Part shown: in pieces, positions 9,930 through 18,255 of the stretch
How the letters are laid out: each line of letters begins with the position of its first letter
How positions within the stretch are numbered: position 1 is the first letter of the stretch
Origin: CAVXFL01 sp963761015
GTDB taxonomy: Bacteria; Pseudomonadota; Alphaproteobacteria; Acetobacterales; Acetobacteraceae
Assembly (NCBI GenBank): GCA_963761015.1
Contig: CAVXFL010000009.1
Location: 1 to 64,000, forward strand
DNA: 64,000 bases
Direction of reading: 5' to 3'
Position numbers and translations under genes: made by a program
The notes under the pieces: generated by a model
Told to the model about the DNA's origin: nothing
The model's database searches: none
Seen by the model: the letters and a program-made list of their open reading frames with translations, nothing else

Positions 9930-12646
9930 TGAACGACGGACCCGACCGTGACGGCCGACCCTCGCCCGAAGCCCTATTGCGGCAAGCGGCGCAGGAAGTG
10001 CGCGGCCGGCTCAAGATCTTTCTCGGCGCCGCGCCCGGCGTCGGAAAGACCTACGAAATGCTGCTGGCAGCGCTGGCGAAGCAGCGCGAGGGTGTCGATG
10101 TCGTCGTCGGCGTGGTCGAGACGCACGGCCGCAAGGAAACCGAGGCGCTGCTCGACGGCCTCGCCCTCATTCCGCGCCTGGTGATCGACTACAAGGGGCA
10201 TGCGCTCCAGGAGATGGACCTCGATGCCATCCTTGCCCGCCACCCGAAGCTGGCGCTCGTGGACGAGCTGGCGCACACCAACGCCCCCGGCAGCCGGCAT
10301 CCGAAACGCTACCTGGATGTCGAGGAACTGCTCGCCGCCGGCATCGACGTGTTCACCACACTGAACATCCAGCACGTCGAAAGCCTCAACGACGTGGTGG
10401 CGCAGATCACCGGCATCCGCGTGCGCGAGACCGTGCCGGACTCGATCATCGATCGCGCCGACGATATCGAGGTGATCGACCTCACGCCGGACGACCTGAT
10501 CGAGCGGCTCAAGCAAGGCAAGGTCTACCTGCCGCAATCCGCCGAACGCGCGATCCGCAACTATTTCCAGCGCGGCAATCTGACCGCGCTGCGCGAGCTG
10601 GCGCTGCGGCGCACGGCGCAACGCGTCGACGAGCAGATGGTCGACTACATGCGCGCCCATGCGATCCCCGGCCCCTGGGCCGCCGGCGAGCGCGTGCTGG
10701 TGTGCGTGAACGAGGACTCGGATTGCCCAGCGGTCATCCGCTACACGCGCCGCCTCGCCGACCGCTTGCGCGCGCCCTGGACCGCGATCCATGCCGAAAC
10801 CTCGCGCAGCCATCGGCTGAGCGAGCCCGAGCGGGACCGCATCGCCGAAGGCTTGCGCCTCGCCGAACGCCTTGGCGGCGAGGCAGTCACGGTTCCCGCC
10901 GCGGAGGTGGCCGATGCGATAATCGACTATGCGCGCGCCAACAATTTCACCCACGTGGTGATCGCCAAATCGCGCCGCTCGCGCTGGTCCGAGTGGCTGC
11001 GCGACTCGGTCACGCACCGGCTCATCCGTTACGCTGGCGATATCAGCATCCACGTCATCGCCGAGAAAACCGAACCGGCACCGACGCCGCCCGCGCGGGA
11101 AAGCGTGGACAGCGCGCCCCGCTCCGCTCGCCTCGTCGACCCCGAGGCGATCGGCGGCAGCCTCGCCCTTGTCGCCGCGGCGCTCGGCGTCGGCCTCGCG
11201 CTGCAACAGTTCGTCGGCAACGAGAGCGTCGGTCTGGTATTCCTGACCGCGGTGCTGGCGAGCGCCATGGCGTATGGGCTTGCCGCCTCGCTGCTCGCCT
11301 GTCTGCTCAGCGTGCTCGTCTACAACTTCTTCTTCTTCGCCCCGCTCCACACCTTCACGATCAGTGATCCGGAAAACGTCGTTGCGCTGTTCTTGTTCGC
11401 CGCCGTCGCGGTGATCGTCAGCAACCTCACCGCGCGTGTGCGGAGCCAGACGCTGGTCGCCCGGCAGCGCGCGAAAACCACCGAGGAACTGTATCTGTTC
11501 AGCCGCAAGCTCACCGGCGCGGTCACGCTCGACGATCTGCTTTGGGCGACCGCCTATCAGATAGCCGCAATGCTGAACGTGCATGTCGTCCTGCTGCTGC
11601 CCGAGGGCAGCACGCTGGCGGTGCGGGCGGGCTATCCGCCGGAGGACCTGCTGGACGAGGCCGATCTCGCGGCGGCGAAATGGTGCTGGCAGAACAACCG
11701 TCCCGCGGGGCGCGGCGCCGACACGCTGCCCGGCGCCAAACGGCTGTTCCTGCCGATGCGCACCGGCCGCGGCGCCGTCGGCGTGGTCGGGTTGGACAGC
11801 GAGCGCCGCGGCCCGCTGCTCACCCCCGACCGGCGGCGACTGCTGGATGCGCTATCGGATCAGGCGGCGCTCGCCATCGAGCGGCTGAAGCTGGTGCAGG
11901 ACGTGGATCGCGCGCGCGTGGAGGCGGAGACCGAACGGCTGCGCTCGGCGCTGCTGACCTCGATCTCGCACGACCTGCGCACGCCGCTCGCCGCCATCCT
12001 GGGATCGGCGACCAGCCTGACCTACTACCGCAAGTCGCTCGGCGAGGCCGCGATCGACGAACTGGCGCGCACCATCCAGGAAGAAGCCGAGCGCCTCAAC
12101 CGCTTCATCGCCAACCTGCTCGACATGACCCGCCTGGAATTGGGGGCCATCGCGCCGAGCCGCGAGTTCGTGGATCTGGCGGAGGTCGTGGGCGGCGCTG
12201 CCGAACGCGCCATGGCCATCCTGGCCGGCCACAACGTGCGGATCGACCTCCCCGGCGATCTGCCCATGCTGCGGATCGATCCGATCCTGTTCGAGCAGGT
12301 GCTGTTCAACCTGCTCGACAATGCCGCGAAATACGCCGCACCCGGCTCCGAGGTGCTGCTGCGCGCCCGGCTGGATGGCGGCGCCGTGCGGCTCGAGGTG
12401 ATGGACGAGGGTCCCGGCATACCCTCCGCCGACCTCGAGCACGTGTTCGACAAGTTCTACCGCATCCGCGCCGCCGACCGGCAGCAGGCCGGGACGGGGC
12501 TGGGCCTCGCCATCTGCCGCGGCTTCGTCGAGGCGATGGGCGGGCGCATCGTCGCCGGCAACCGCGCGGACCGCCCGGGCGCCGTGTTCACCATTACGCT
12601 TCCGGTGCCAAACGATCTCGCGCCGGCGCGCGCGACGGCGGCATGA
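9929..12646 (+). CDS. kdpD: Sensor histidine kinase KdpD
   Basis: A 905-residue membrane sensor for K+ limitation. Order of domains: KdpD N-terminal domain with Walker A GAAPGVGKTYEML (about residue 36) and DELAHTN; a universal-stress-protein-like domain (about 245-370); four membrane helices (about 410-510); a GAF-like domain; and the kinase core with the phosphorylated histidine H681 in SISHDLRTPLAAIL, N-box LLDNAAKYA and G-boxes DEGPGIP and GTGLGLAIC. The start at 9929 overlaps kdpC. KdpE is encoded next with an ATGA overlap. Its cytoplasmic partner may include the EIIA-Ntr-like protein encoded after kdpE. Confidence 0.97.
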   Translation: MNDGPDRDGRPSPEALLRQAAQEVRGRLKIFLGAAPGVGKTYEMLLAALAKQREGVDVVVGVVETHGRKETEALLDGLALIPRLVIDYKGHALQEMDLDAILARHPKLALVDELAHTNAPGSRHPKRYLDVEELLAAGIDVFTTLNIQHVESLNDVVAQITGIRVRETVPDSIIDRADDIEVIDLTPDDLIERLKQGKVYLPQSAERAIRNYFQRGNLTALRELALRRTAQRVDEQMVDYMRAHAIPGPWAAGERVLVCVNEDSDCPAVIRYTRRLADRLRAPWTAIHAETSRSHRLSEPERDRIAEGLRLAERLGGEAVTVPAAEVADAIIDYARANNFTHVVIAKSRRSRWSEWLRDSVTHRLIRYAGDISIHVIAEKTEPAPTPPARESVDSAPRSARLVDPEAIGGSLALVAAALGVGLALQQFVGNESVGLVFLTAVLASAMAYGLAASLLACLLSVLVYNFFFFAPLHTFTISDPENVVALFLFAAVAVIVSNLTARVRSQTLVARQRAKTTEELYLFSRKLTGAVTLDDLLWATAYQIAAMLNVHVVLLLPEGSTLAVRAGYPPEDLLDEADLAAAKWCWQNNRPAGRGADTLPGAKRLFLPMRTGRGAVGVVGLDSERRGPLLTPDRRRLLDALSDQAALAIERLKLVQDVDRARVEAETERLRSALLTSISHDLRTPLAAILGSATSLTYYRKSLGEAAIDELARTIQEEAERLNRFIANLLDMTRLELGAIAPSREFVDLAEVVGGAAERAMAILAGHNVRIDLPGDLPMLRIDPILFEQVLFNLLDNAAKYAAPGSEVLLRARLDGGAVRLEVMDEGPGIPSADLEHVFDKFYRIRAADRQQAGTGLGLAICRGFVEAMGGRIVAGNRADRPGAVFTITLPVPNDLAPARATAA

Positions 12647-13335
12647 GCGGCGCGGGGTTGCGTGTCCTCGTGGTCGAGGACGATCCGCCGATCCGGCGCT
12701 TCCTGCGCACCAGCCTTGGCGCGCAGGGCTATCAGGTGCTGGAGGCGGAAACCGGCAACGGCGCGCTCGGCCTGTTCGCGCGCGCGGCGCCGGATTTCGT
12801 CGTGCTCGACCTGGGCCTGCCCGATATCGACGGGCTGGAGGTGATCCGCCGGCTGCGCGCCCAGGGCTCGGCCGTTCCGATCATCGTCCTGTCGAGCCGC
12901 GGGGACGAGGCGGGCAAGGTGCAGGCGCTCGACCTCGGCGCCGATGATTACGTCACGAAACCGTTCGGCCTCGACGAACTGCTGGCCCGGCTCAGGGCCG
13001 CAGAGCGGCACCGGCTGCAGCAGCAGGGCGAAAAGCCGGTTTTCCGCAGCGGCGACCTCGCGGTGGATCTGGTGCGCCGGCAGGTGACGGTGCGCGGCCA
13101 GGAGGTTAAGCTGACGCCGCGCGAATACGACCTGTTGCGCCTGCTGGTGGCGCATGCGGGCAAGGTGCTGACGCACAAATTCATCCTGCGCGAGGTCTGG
13201 GGCGGCGAGACCGACGTGCAATATCTGCGCATTTACGTCCGGTCGCTGCGCCAGAAGATCGAGCCCGACCCCGAGCGGCCGCGGCACGTGGTGACGGAGA
13301 CCGGGGTGGGTTACCGTCTGCGGCTGTTCGAGTGA
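12643..13335 (+). CDS. kdpE: Response regulator KdpE
   Basis: A 230-residue OmpR/PhoB-type transcription factor. The receiver domain has the acidic pocket VEDD, the phosphorylated D56 in VVLDLGLPDIDG and K in DDYVTKPF. The C-terminal winged helix contains LTPREYDLLRLL and YIRV-type recognition (YLRIYVRSLRQKIE). It should activate the kdp promoter when phosphorylated by KdpD. The start codon overlaps the kdpD stop (ATGA), and its own stop overlaps the next gene (GTGA). Confidence 0.97.
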   Translation: MSGAGLRVLVVEDDPPIRRFLRTSLGAQGYQVLEAETGNGALGLFARAAPDFVVLDLGLPDIDGLEVIRRLRAQGSAVPIIVLSSRGDEAGKVQALDLGADDYVTKPFGLDELLARLRAAERHRLQQQGEKPVFRSGDLAVDLVRRQVTVRGQEVKLTPREYDLLRLLVAHAGKVLTHKFILREVWGGETDVQYLRIYVRSLRQKIEPDPERPRHVVTETGVGYRLRLFE

Positions 13336-13841
13336 CATTCATGGAAATAGCCGAGCTGATCAGCCCGGACCGCGTGATCGCCGGTCTACGGGTGCCCGAC
13401 AAAGCGGCGCTCCTGCGGGAGCTGTCGCGGCGTGCCGCCGCCGCGCTCGGGATCGATGCGTCCGGCATCCTGGCCGCGCTGCTGGCGCGCGAGGAGCTGG
13501 GTTCGACCGGGGTCGGGCAGGGTATCGCCCTGCCGCACGCGCGGATGGCGGGGCTGCCCGGCCTGTTCGGCCTGTTCGCCCGCCTGGACCGCGCCATCGA
13601 CTTCGCCGCGATCGACGGGCAGCCCGTGGATCTGGCGTTCCTTCTGTTGATTCCCGCCGAAGCCGGCGCCGAGCATCTGGCCGCTCTGGCCGCGGTCTCG
13701 CGGCGGCTGCGCGAAAAGGAAATCGCCCGCCGGCTGCGCGCGACCAAGGACGCGGACTTGCTCTTGCAGGTGCTGATTGCCGGAGCTGGCGCCAACAGCT
13801 TGTCGCTTGCGGCGCCCGCAAAACGGAACGGCGCGAAGTAA
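13332..13841 (+). CDS. PTS EIIA-Ntr-like protein (PtsN family)
   Basis: A 169-residue EIIA protein of the nitrogen-PTS type. The phosphorylatable histidine is in GVGQGIALPHARM (H69 from GTG 13332, H66 from the alternative ATG 13341), and the domain length is normal. The GTG start overlaps the kdpE stop as GTGA, so it is probably co-translated with KdpD/KdpE. In Escherichia coli unphosphorylated EIIA-Ntr binds KdpD and stimulates kdp expression; a dedicated paralogue inside the kdp operon fits such a role, but this is inference. The usual ptsN neighbours (rpoN, hpf) are absent, so this is probably not the housekeeping copy. Confidence 0.88.
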   Translation: MTFMEIAELISPDRVIAGLRVPDKAALLRELSRRAAAALGIDASGILAALLAREELGSTGVGQGIALPHARMAGLPGLFGLFARLDRAIDFAAIDGQPVDLAFLLLIPAEAGAEHLAALAAVSRRLREKEIARRLRATKDADLLLQVLIAGAGANSLSLAAPAKRNGAK

Positions 13842-13868
13842 GCCCGGCGAGCGGCTGGGCTCCGAATG

Positions 13869-14129
13869 TTATCGGGTCTGCTCGCCCCCGTGTCCCGGGG
13901 TGGTCGTCGGCGCAACTTTCGTGCCGCGCGGCGGTACACCGGTCTCCGCCGTCATTGGCTGCTGCGGCTGCCCCGGCGTGGTCGAGGGTGCAACCTTGGT
14001 ACCGCGCTGCCCCACGCCGGTTTGTCCGGGCTGCGGACCTTCCTCGGTTTGATTGGCGGCGATCGCGGCCCCGCCGAGCATCAGGCTGGCGAACGCGACG
14101 GCGATCGCGAGTGTTCTGCTGGACGTCAT
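13869..14129 (-). CDS. Small secreted protein with a duplicated RGTKVAP motif
   Basis: An 86-residue protein with a clear signal peptide (TLAIAVAFASLMLGGAAIAA, cleavage after AIAA). The mature part has two copies of a motif, TGVGQRGTKVAPSTTPGQ and TGVPPRGTKVAPTTTPGH, separated by a Gln/Pro linker. The start at 14129 is chosen over 14135 because AAGG is then 8 nt upstream. It is low-complexity and Pro/Gly/Thr-rich and no family is recognised. It converges with the kdp operon, with 27 nt between the ends, and may be periplasmic or wall-associated. Confidence 0.7.
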   Translation of the reverse strand: MTSSRTLAIAVAFASLMLGGAAIAANQTEEGPQPGQTGVGQRGTKVAPSTTPGQPQQPMTAETGVPPRGTKVAPTTTPGHGGEQTR

Positions 14130-14277
14130 GTGCATTACCTTTCGTTCACGCGTGCGATGAACGCGGAACCCTGGCCGTGGATCCGATCACGTCAGCGGGA
14201 CCGGGTTGGCTCGAAAACGGAGAAACCCGAAGCCGGCGCGCCCGGATTGCGCGCTATCTTGCCCGCCCGAGCGCGCG

Positions 14278-14721
14278 CTAATCGTGGTCGGCGCCGATCC
14301 GCTTCGGCCGGCCGGGGCCGATCAGGCCGTCGGAGCGGGCCTTCAGATAGGCATAGACATCGTTCAGGCGCAGCATCACGTCGGGCTCGTCGCCGAAGGC
14401 GGGCATCGTGAGCGGCTCGCCGCACTGGCGGCCGTTGATGACGGTCTTCTTGAACTGGGTCTCGTCGACGGTTTTCAACATCTCGACCAGCGACGGCATG
14501 AACGGATAGGACGAGCCCACCCCGCCAGGAGCGTGACACATCTGGCAGTATTTCGTGAACAGCACGTAGCCGTGGAAGGTGTGGCCGTCGACGCGCCCGT
14601 TCTCGACCGTGTAGGGCTTTGGTTCATCGGCGGCGCGAGCGGCGGCATGCAACGCCACGGCGGCGCCGGCCAGAAGCATCGCGACGGCGCAAAGAACGCC
14701 GCTCTTGCCGGGACTGAACAT
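14278..14721 (-). CDS. Periplasmic cytochrome c, XoxG/methanol-metabolism type
   Basis: A 147-residue monohaem c-type cytochrome with signal peptide (residues 1-31). The haem site is C59-Q-M-C62-H63 and M106 (GEPLTMPAFG) is the likely distal ligand. The ending DVYAYLKARSDGLIGPGRPKR is typical of cytochromes that take electrons from PQQ alcohol dehydrogenases such as XoxF. The ATG at 14721 follows GGAGGGGCC. No PQQ dehydrogenase gene lies in this window, so its partner must be elsewhere. It is transcribed divergently from the nitrogen operon, and the 332-bp space between holds the sigma-54 promoter. Confidence 0.85.
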   Translation of the reverse strand: MFSPGKSGVLCAVAMLLAGAAVALHAAARAADEPKPYTVENGRVDGHTFHGYVLFTKYCQMCHAPGGVGSSYPFMPSLVEMLKTVDETQFKKTVINGRQCGEPLTMPAFGDEPDVMLRLNDVYAYLKARSDGLIGPGRPKRIGADHD

Positions 14722-14919
14722 GGCCCCTCCATTGTTCGCGGGCGGTTCGCCCCGCCGTCGCCGACTTCGCGCAGGCAACCAATCCGCGGCTCGGCGGTGG
14801 CTGGATAGCGCGTGTCCGCCTGTTCCGGCACCACGATAAGCCGGGCTGGGCGCGATCTTCAACCGCCCGCGCGGCAGGCGCGCGCCGTTGCCCCTCGCCT
14901 GGGCGGATTCGAAATGGAC

Positions 14920-14936
14920 TGCCCAGGCAATGGGCA
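14920..14936. promoter_or_regulatory. NtrC-like dyad upstream of the sigma-54 promoter
   Basis: TGCCCAGGCAATGGGCA is a perfect 6-bp dyad with a 5-bp spacer. It fits the loose NtrC pattern TGC-N-C...G-N-GCA and is centred about 94 bp upstream of the predicted transcription start, a usual distance for sigma-54 activators. An overlapping longer inverted repeat, GCCTGGGC (14897-14904) and GCCCAGGC (14921-14928), is also perfect. Whether NtrC or another activator binds is not decided by sequence alone. Confidence 0.45.
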
Positions 14937-14995
14937 TCGTTTCAGCGACGGTGGGCACAAACGCCCGAATCGCGGCCCGGCGCCAACCGAAGCGT

Positions 14996-15011
14996 TGGCA
15001 CGCCGCTTGCA
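14996..15011 (+). promoter_or_regulatory. Sigma-54 (RpoN) promoter of the biuret/triuret operon
   Basis: TGGCACGCCGCTTGCA matches the sigma-54 consensus TGGCAC-N5-TTGCW exactly, with the invariant GG (14997-14998) and GC (15009-15010) ten bases apart. Transcription would start near 15022, leaving about 30 nt before the GTG start at 15054. A nitrogen-responsive promoter fits the downstream genes, which release ammonia from urea polymers. Confidence 0.8.
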
Positions 15012-15053
15012 GACCAACCCGACAGCGTGAAGTCCAGGGAAGGGGGGCGAGCG

Positions 15054-16175
15054 GTGACAGTCGGGGAGCGCGCCGGAGGCATTACCCGCCGCGGCATGTT
15101 GGGCGCGGCGGCCGCGGCGTCGGTCGCCGCCGGCATCGGTCCGGCGCGGGCAAAGCAGAAGCTGGTCATCGGCTTCATCTATGTCGGCCCGAAGGACGAT
15201 TACGGCTACAATCAGGCGCACGCCGAGGGCGCGGCATCGCTGAAATCGATGCCGGGGCTGCGCATCACCGAGGAAGAGCGCGTCCCCGAAACCGAGGATG
15301 TCGAGAAGACCATGCAGAGCATGATCGAACTCGACGGCGCCTCGCTCTTGTTCCCCACCAGCTTCGGCTATTTCGATCCGTACGTGCTGCGCATGGCGCG
15401 GCGCTATCCGAAGATCCAGTTCCGCCATTGCGGCGGGCTGTGGAAGAAGGACAAGGACCCGATGAACGCCGGGTCGTATTTCGGCTATATCGGCATGGGC
15501 CAATACCTGAACGGCATCGTCGCCGGCCACATGACGAAGACCAGGAAACTGGGCTTCGTCGCCGCCAAGCCGATCCCGCAGGTGCTCATCAACATCAACA
15601 GTTTCACGCTCGGCGCGCGTTCGGTGAATCCCGCCATCACCACCTCGGTCATTTTCACCGGCGACTGGTCCATGCCGGTGAAGGAGGCCGAGGCGACCAA
15701 CAGCCTGGCCGACGAGGGCGCGGACGTCATCACCTGCCACGTCGACAGTCCGAAAGTGGTGGTGGAGACGACCGAGCGGCGCGGGCTCTACACCTGCGGC
15801 TATCACGTGAACCAGGCGAAGCTGGCGCCGAAGGGCTATCTCACCGGCGCGGAGTGGCACTGGGCGACGGTGTACAAAATGTTCGCCGAGAAGGCGCTGA
15901 AGGGCGAGACGTTGCCGAACTTCGTGCGCGGCGGACTGGTCGAGGGCTTCATCAGGACATCGCCGTACGGGCCGGCCGTCACGCCGGCCGCGCGCGCCCA
16001 CGCGGACGCGGTGAAGGCCGAGATGATGAAAGGCGGATTCGCGGTGTTCAAGGGGCCGCTGACCGACAACAAGGGCAAGCTCGTGATCCCCGCCGGCGTC
16101 GCCTATCCCGAGACGGCGATCCAGCTCGAAGCGATGAATTACCTGGTCGCGGGCGTGAACGGCGCGACCGCCTGA
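15054..16175 (+). CDS. Bmp/PnrA-family ABC transporter substrate-binding protein
   Basis: A 373-residue periplasmic binding protein. The N-terminus has a twin-arginine signal (GITRRGMLGAAAAASVAAG, cleavage after ARA). The mature part has the Bmp-family features GFIYVGPKDDYGYN and the FPTSFGYFD and FGYIGMGQYLNGIVAG segments. The GTG at 15054 is chosen because a strong purine tract (AGGGAAGGGGGG) precedes it; a GTG at 15027 is also in frame. Proteins of this family bind nucleosides and related small N-compounds. Here the following hydrolases suggest biuret, triuret or a similar ureide as ligand. It is the first gene of the sigma-54 operon. Confidence 0.92.
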   Translation: MTVGERAGGITRRGMLGAAAAASVAAGIGPARAKQKLVIGFIYVGPKDDYGYNQAHAEGAASLKSMPGLRITEEERVPETEDVEKTMQSMIELDGASLLFPTSFGYFDPYVLRMARRYPKIQFRHCGGLWKKDKDPMNAGSYFGYIGMGQYLNGIVAGHMTKTRKLGFVAAKPIPQVLININSFTLGARSVNPAITTSVIFTGDWSMPVKEAEATNSLADEGADVITCHVDSPKVVVETTERRGLYTCGYHVNQAKLAPKGYLTGAEWHWATVYKMFAEKALKGETLPNFVRGGLVEGFIRTSPYGPAVTPAARAHADAVKAEMMKGGFAVFKGPLTDNKGKLVIPAGVAYPETAIQLEAMNYLVAGVNGATA

Positions 16176-16189
16176 ACCGGGCGCAGCCG

Positions 16190-17324
16190 ATGAGCACGTC
16201 GCTCGAAGCCGGCATCGAGGCCGCCGCCCTTCCCGTCGCCACGCCGGCGCCGGTTGTCGCGGCGCGCGATCGCTATTACCGCCTGCGGCGCGCGCTGGAA
16301 GCGACCGTCATGCCGCTGGCGGCGCTGGTGTTGGCCGGCGGCCTGTTCGCGCTGTTCCTGCTGGCGCTGGGCGTATCGCCGGCCGATTTCCTCGCCCTGG
16401 TCTGGAAAGGCGCGTTCGGCAGTTGGTTTTCGGTGCAGAACACGCTGGTGCGCGCCTCGCCCCTGCTGCTGACCGCGCTCTGTGTCGCGCTGCCCGCGCA
16501 ACTCGGACTGGTCATCATCGGCGGCGAGGGCGCCGTGGTGCTCGGCGGGCTGGCCGCGACCTGTGCCGCGCTTTCGGTATCGCACCTGCCGGCGCCCTTG
16601 GTCTGGCTCGCGATGGCGATCGCCGGGGCGGCGGTCGGCGCATTCTGGATCGGTTTGAGCGGGGCGCTGCGCGCCTGGCGCGGCATCAACGAGACCATCG
16701 CGAGTTCTCGTGCTCGCCTATATCGGCATCGCGATTTTCCATCATCTGGTCGAAGGTCCGCTGCGCGATCCGTCGAGCCTCAACAAGCCGTCCACCTACG
16801 GCATCGGCGACGCCAACATGCTGCCGTCGCTGCCCGGCACGATGGTGCATCCGGGCATTATCGTCGGCATCCTCGCCTGCATCGGCTGCTGGGTGCTGAT
16901 CTATCGCACCAGCCTCGGCTTCGCCGGCCGCGTGACGGGGGGCAATGTTCGGGCGGCGCAACTACAGGGTTTGCCGGTGGCGTCGCTGATGGTGCTCGCC
17001 TGCGCGCTGGGCGGCGCGTTCGCGGGGCTGGCGGGGGCGATCGAGGTGGCGGCCGTGCATGGGCGCGCCAATGCCTCGCTGATCGCCGGCTACGGCTATG
17101 CCGGCATCCTGATCGCGTTCCTGGCGCGGCACAATCCGCTCGCCATCATGCCGATGGCGGTGCTGCTCGGCGGCATCGGCGCGGCCGGCGGTTTGTTGCA
17201 GCGCCGGCTCGACCTGCCGGACGCGACCGTTCTGGTGCTGCAAGGGCTGATCTTCGTCTGCATCCTGGCCAGCGACACGTTGTACGGGCGCATCCCCTGG
17301 TTCCAGCCGCGCGAGGCGCGCTGA
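16190..17324 (+). pseudogene. ABC transporter permease 1 (NupP/YufP type), frameshifted
   Basis: Inner-membrane permease of the BPD_transp_2 type, expected 377 residues. The first frame, from ATG 16190, gives the N-terminal cytoplasmic stretch and helices up to GINETIAS. One extra T at 16705-16706 then shifts the frame. The continuation LVLAYIGIAIFHHL... to GRIPWFQPREAR is in another frame and ends at 17324. Removing one base restores the expected INETIASLVLAYI and one open frame of 378 codons. Either the gene has been inactivated or this is a sequence error; the rest of the operon and several other genes show the same kind of +1 event. Confidence 0.85.
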
Positions 17325-17327
17325 GCC

Positions 17328-18245
17328 ATGTCCGGCGCGGTCTCCATGGTGCTGGTGGCGATGCTGGCGGGATCGCTGCGGGTCAGCACGCCGTTCCTGT
17401 TCGTCAGCCTCGGCGAGTGCCTGACCGAGAAATCCGGCCGCATCAACCTGGGCAACGAAGGCGCGCTCGTGCTCGGCGCGATGACGGCGTACGCGATCTC
17501 CTACGAGAGCGGCAATCCGTGGCTCGGCGTGCTGGCCGCCATGTTCGCCGGCATGATGCTCGGCGCGGTCCACGGTGCGGTCTGCTCGCTCGCGCGGGTG
17601 AGCGATATCGCCATGGGCATCGCCCTGATGCTGGCCGGCACCGGCCTCGCCTTCTTCTTCGGCAAGCCGTTCGTGCAGCCGAGCGCGCCGCTGCTGCCCA
17701 CGATTCCGCTCGGCTTCTGGTCCGCCGAGCCGCGGGTGCAGAGCGCGCTGACGGTCAGCCCGCTGTTCTTTCTGGGCATCGCGCTGGCGGTGTTCCTGTA
17801 TTGGATGTTCCGCGCCACGCGCATCGGCCTGCGCATCCGCATCGTCGGCGACAGCGAGGACGCGGCGCGGGCGCTCGGGCTGCCGATCGACCGCGTGCGC
17901 CTGCTCGCCACCACGGTGGGCAGCGGCATGGCGGGCATTGGCGGCGCGTTCCTGTCGCTCTGCTATCCGGGGAGCTGGAACGAGGGACTGTCGTCCGGCC
18001 AAGGCTTGATGGCGGTGGCGCTGGTGGTGTTCGCGCGCTGGAATCCGCTGCTCTGCATCGTCGCCGCGCTGCTGTTCGGCGCCGCCGGCGCGCTCGGCCC
18101 CTCGTTGCAGACCGTCGGCGTCAGGTGGGGCTACTACCTGTTTTACGCCACGCCGTACGTCGTCACCTTGGCGGGCCTGATCGCGACCGTGCGTTCCGGG
18201 CGCGCGTTGCGCGGCATGCCCGGCGCGCTGTCCATTACGCGATAA
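17328..18245 (+). CDS. ABC transporter permease 2 (NupQ/YufQ type)
   Basis: A 305-residue inner-membrane permease of the BPD_transp_2 family, with about eight hydrophobic helices and the conserved segments TEKSGRINLGNEGALVLGA near the N-terminus and MAGIGGAFLSL in the second half. It partners with the preceding permease, the ATPase encoded at 18933 and the Bmp protein. It begins 3 nt after the previous gene ends, so it is in the same operon. Confidence 0.93.
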   Translation: MSGAVSMVLVAMLAGSLRVSTPFLFVSLGECLTEKSGRINLGNEGALVLGAMTAYAISYESGNPWLGVLAAMFAGMMLGAVHGAVCSLARVSDIAMGIALMLAGTGLAFFFGKPFVQPSAPLLPTIPLGFWSAEPRVQSALTVSPLFFLGIALAVFLYWMFRATRIGLRIRIVGDSEDAARALGLPIDRVRLLATTVGSGMAGIGGAFLSLCYPGSWNEGLSSGQGLMAVALVVFARWNPLLCIVAALLFGAAGALGPSLQTVGVRWGYYLFYATPYVVTLAGLIATVRSGRALRGMPGALSITR

Positions 18246-18255
18246 GCGGACGCGC

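Noticed and set aside
13842..13868. Possible terminator between ptsN-like gene and the convergent small gene
   Set aside because: Only a 5-bp AGCCC/GGGCT pairing without a T-run, too weak to call.
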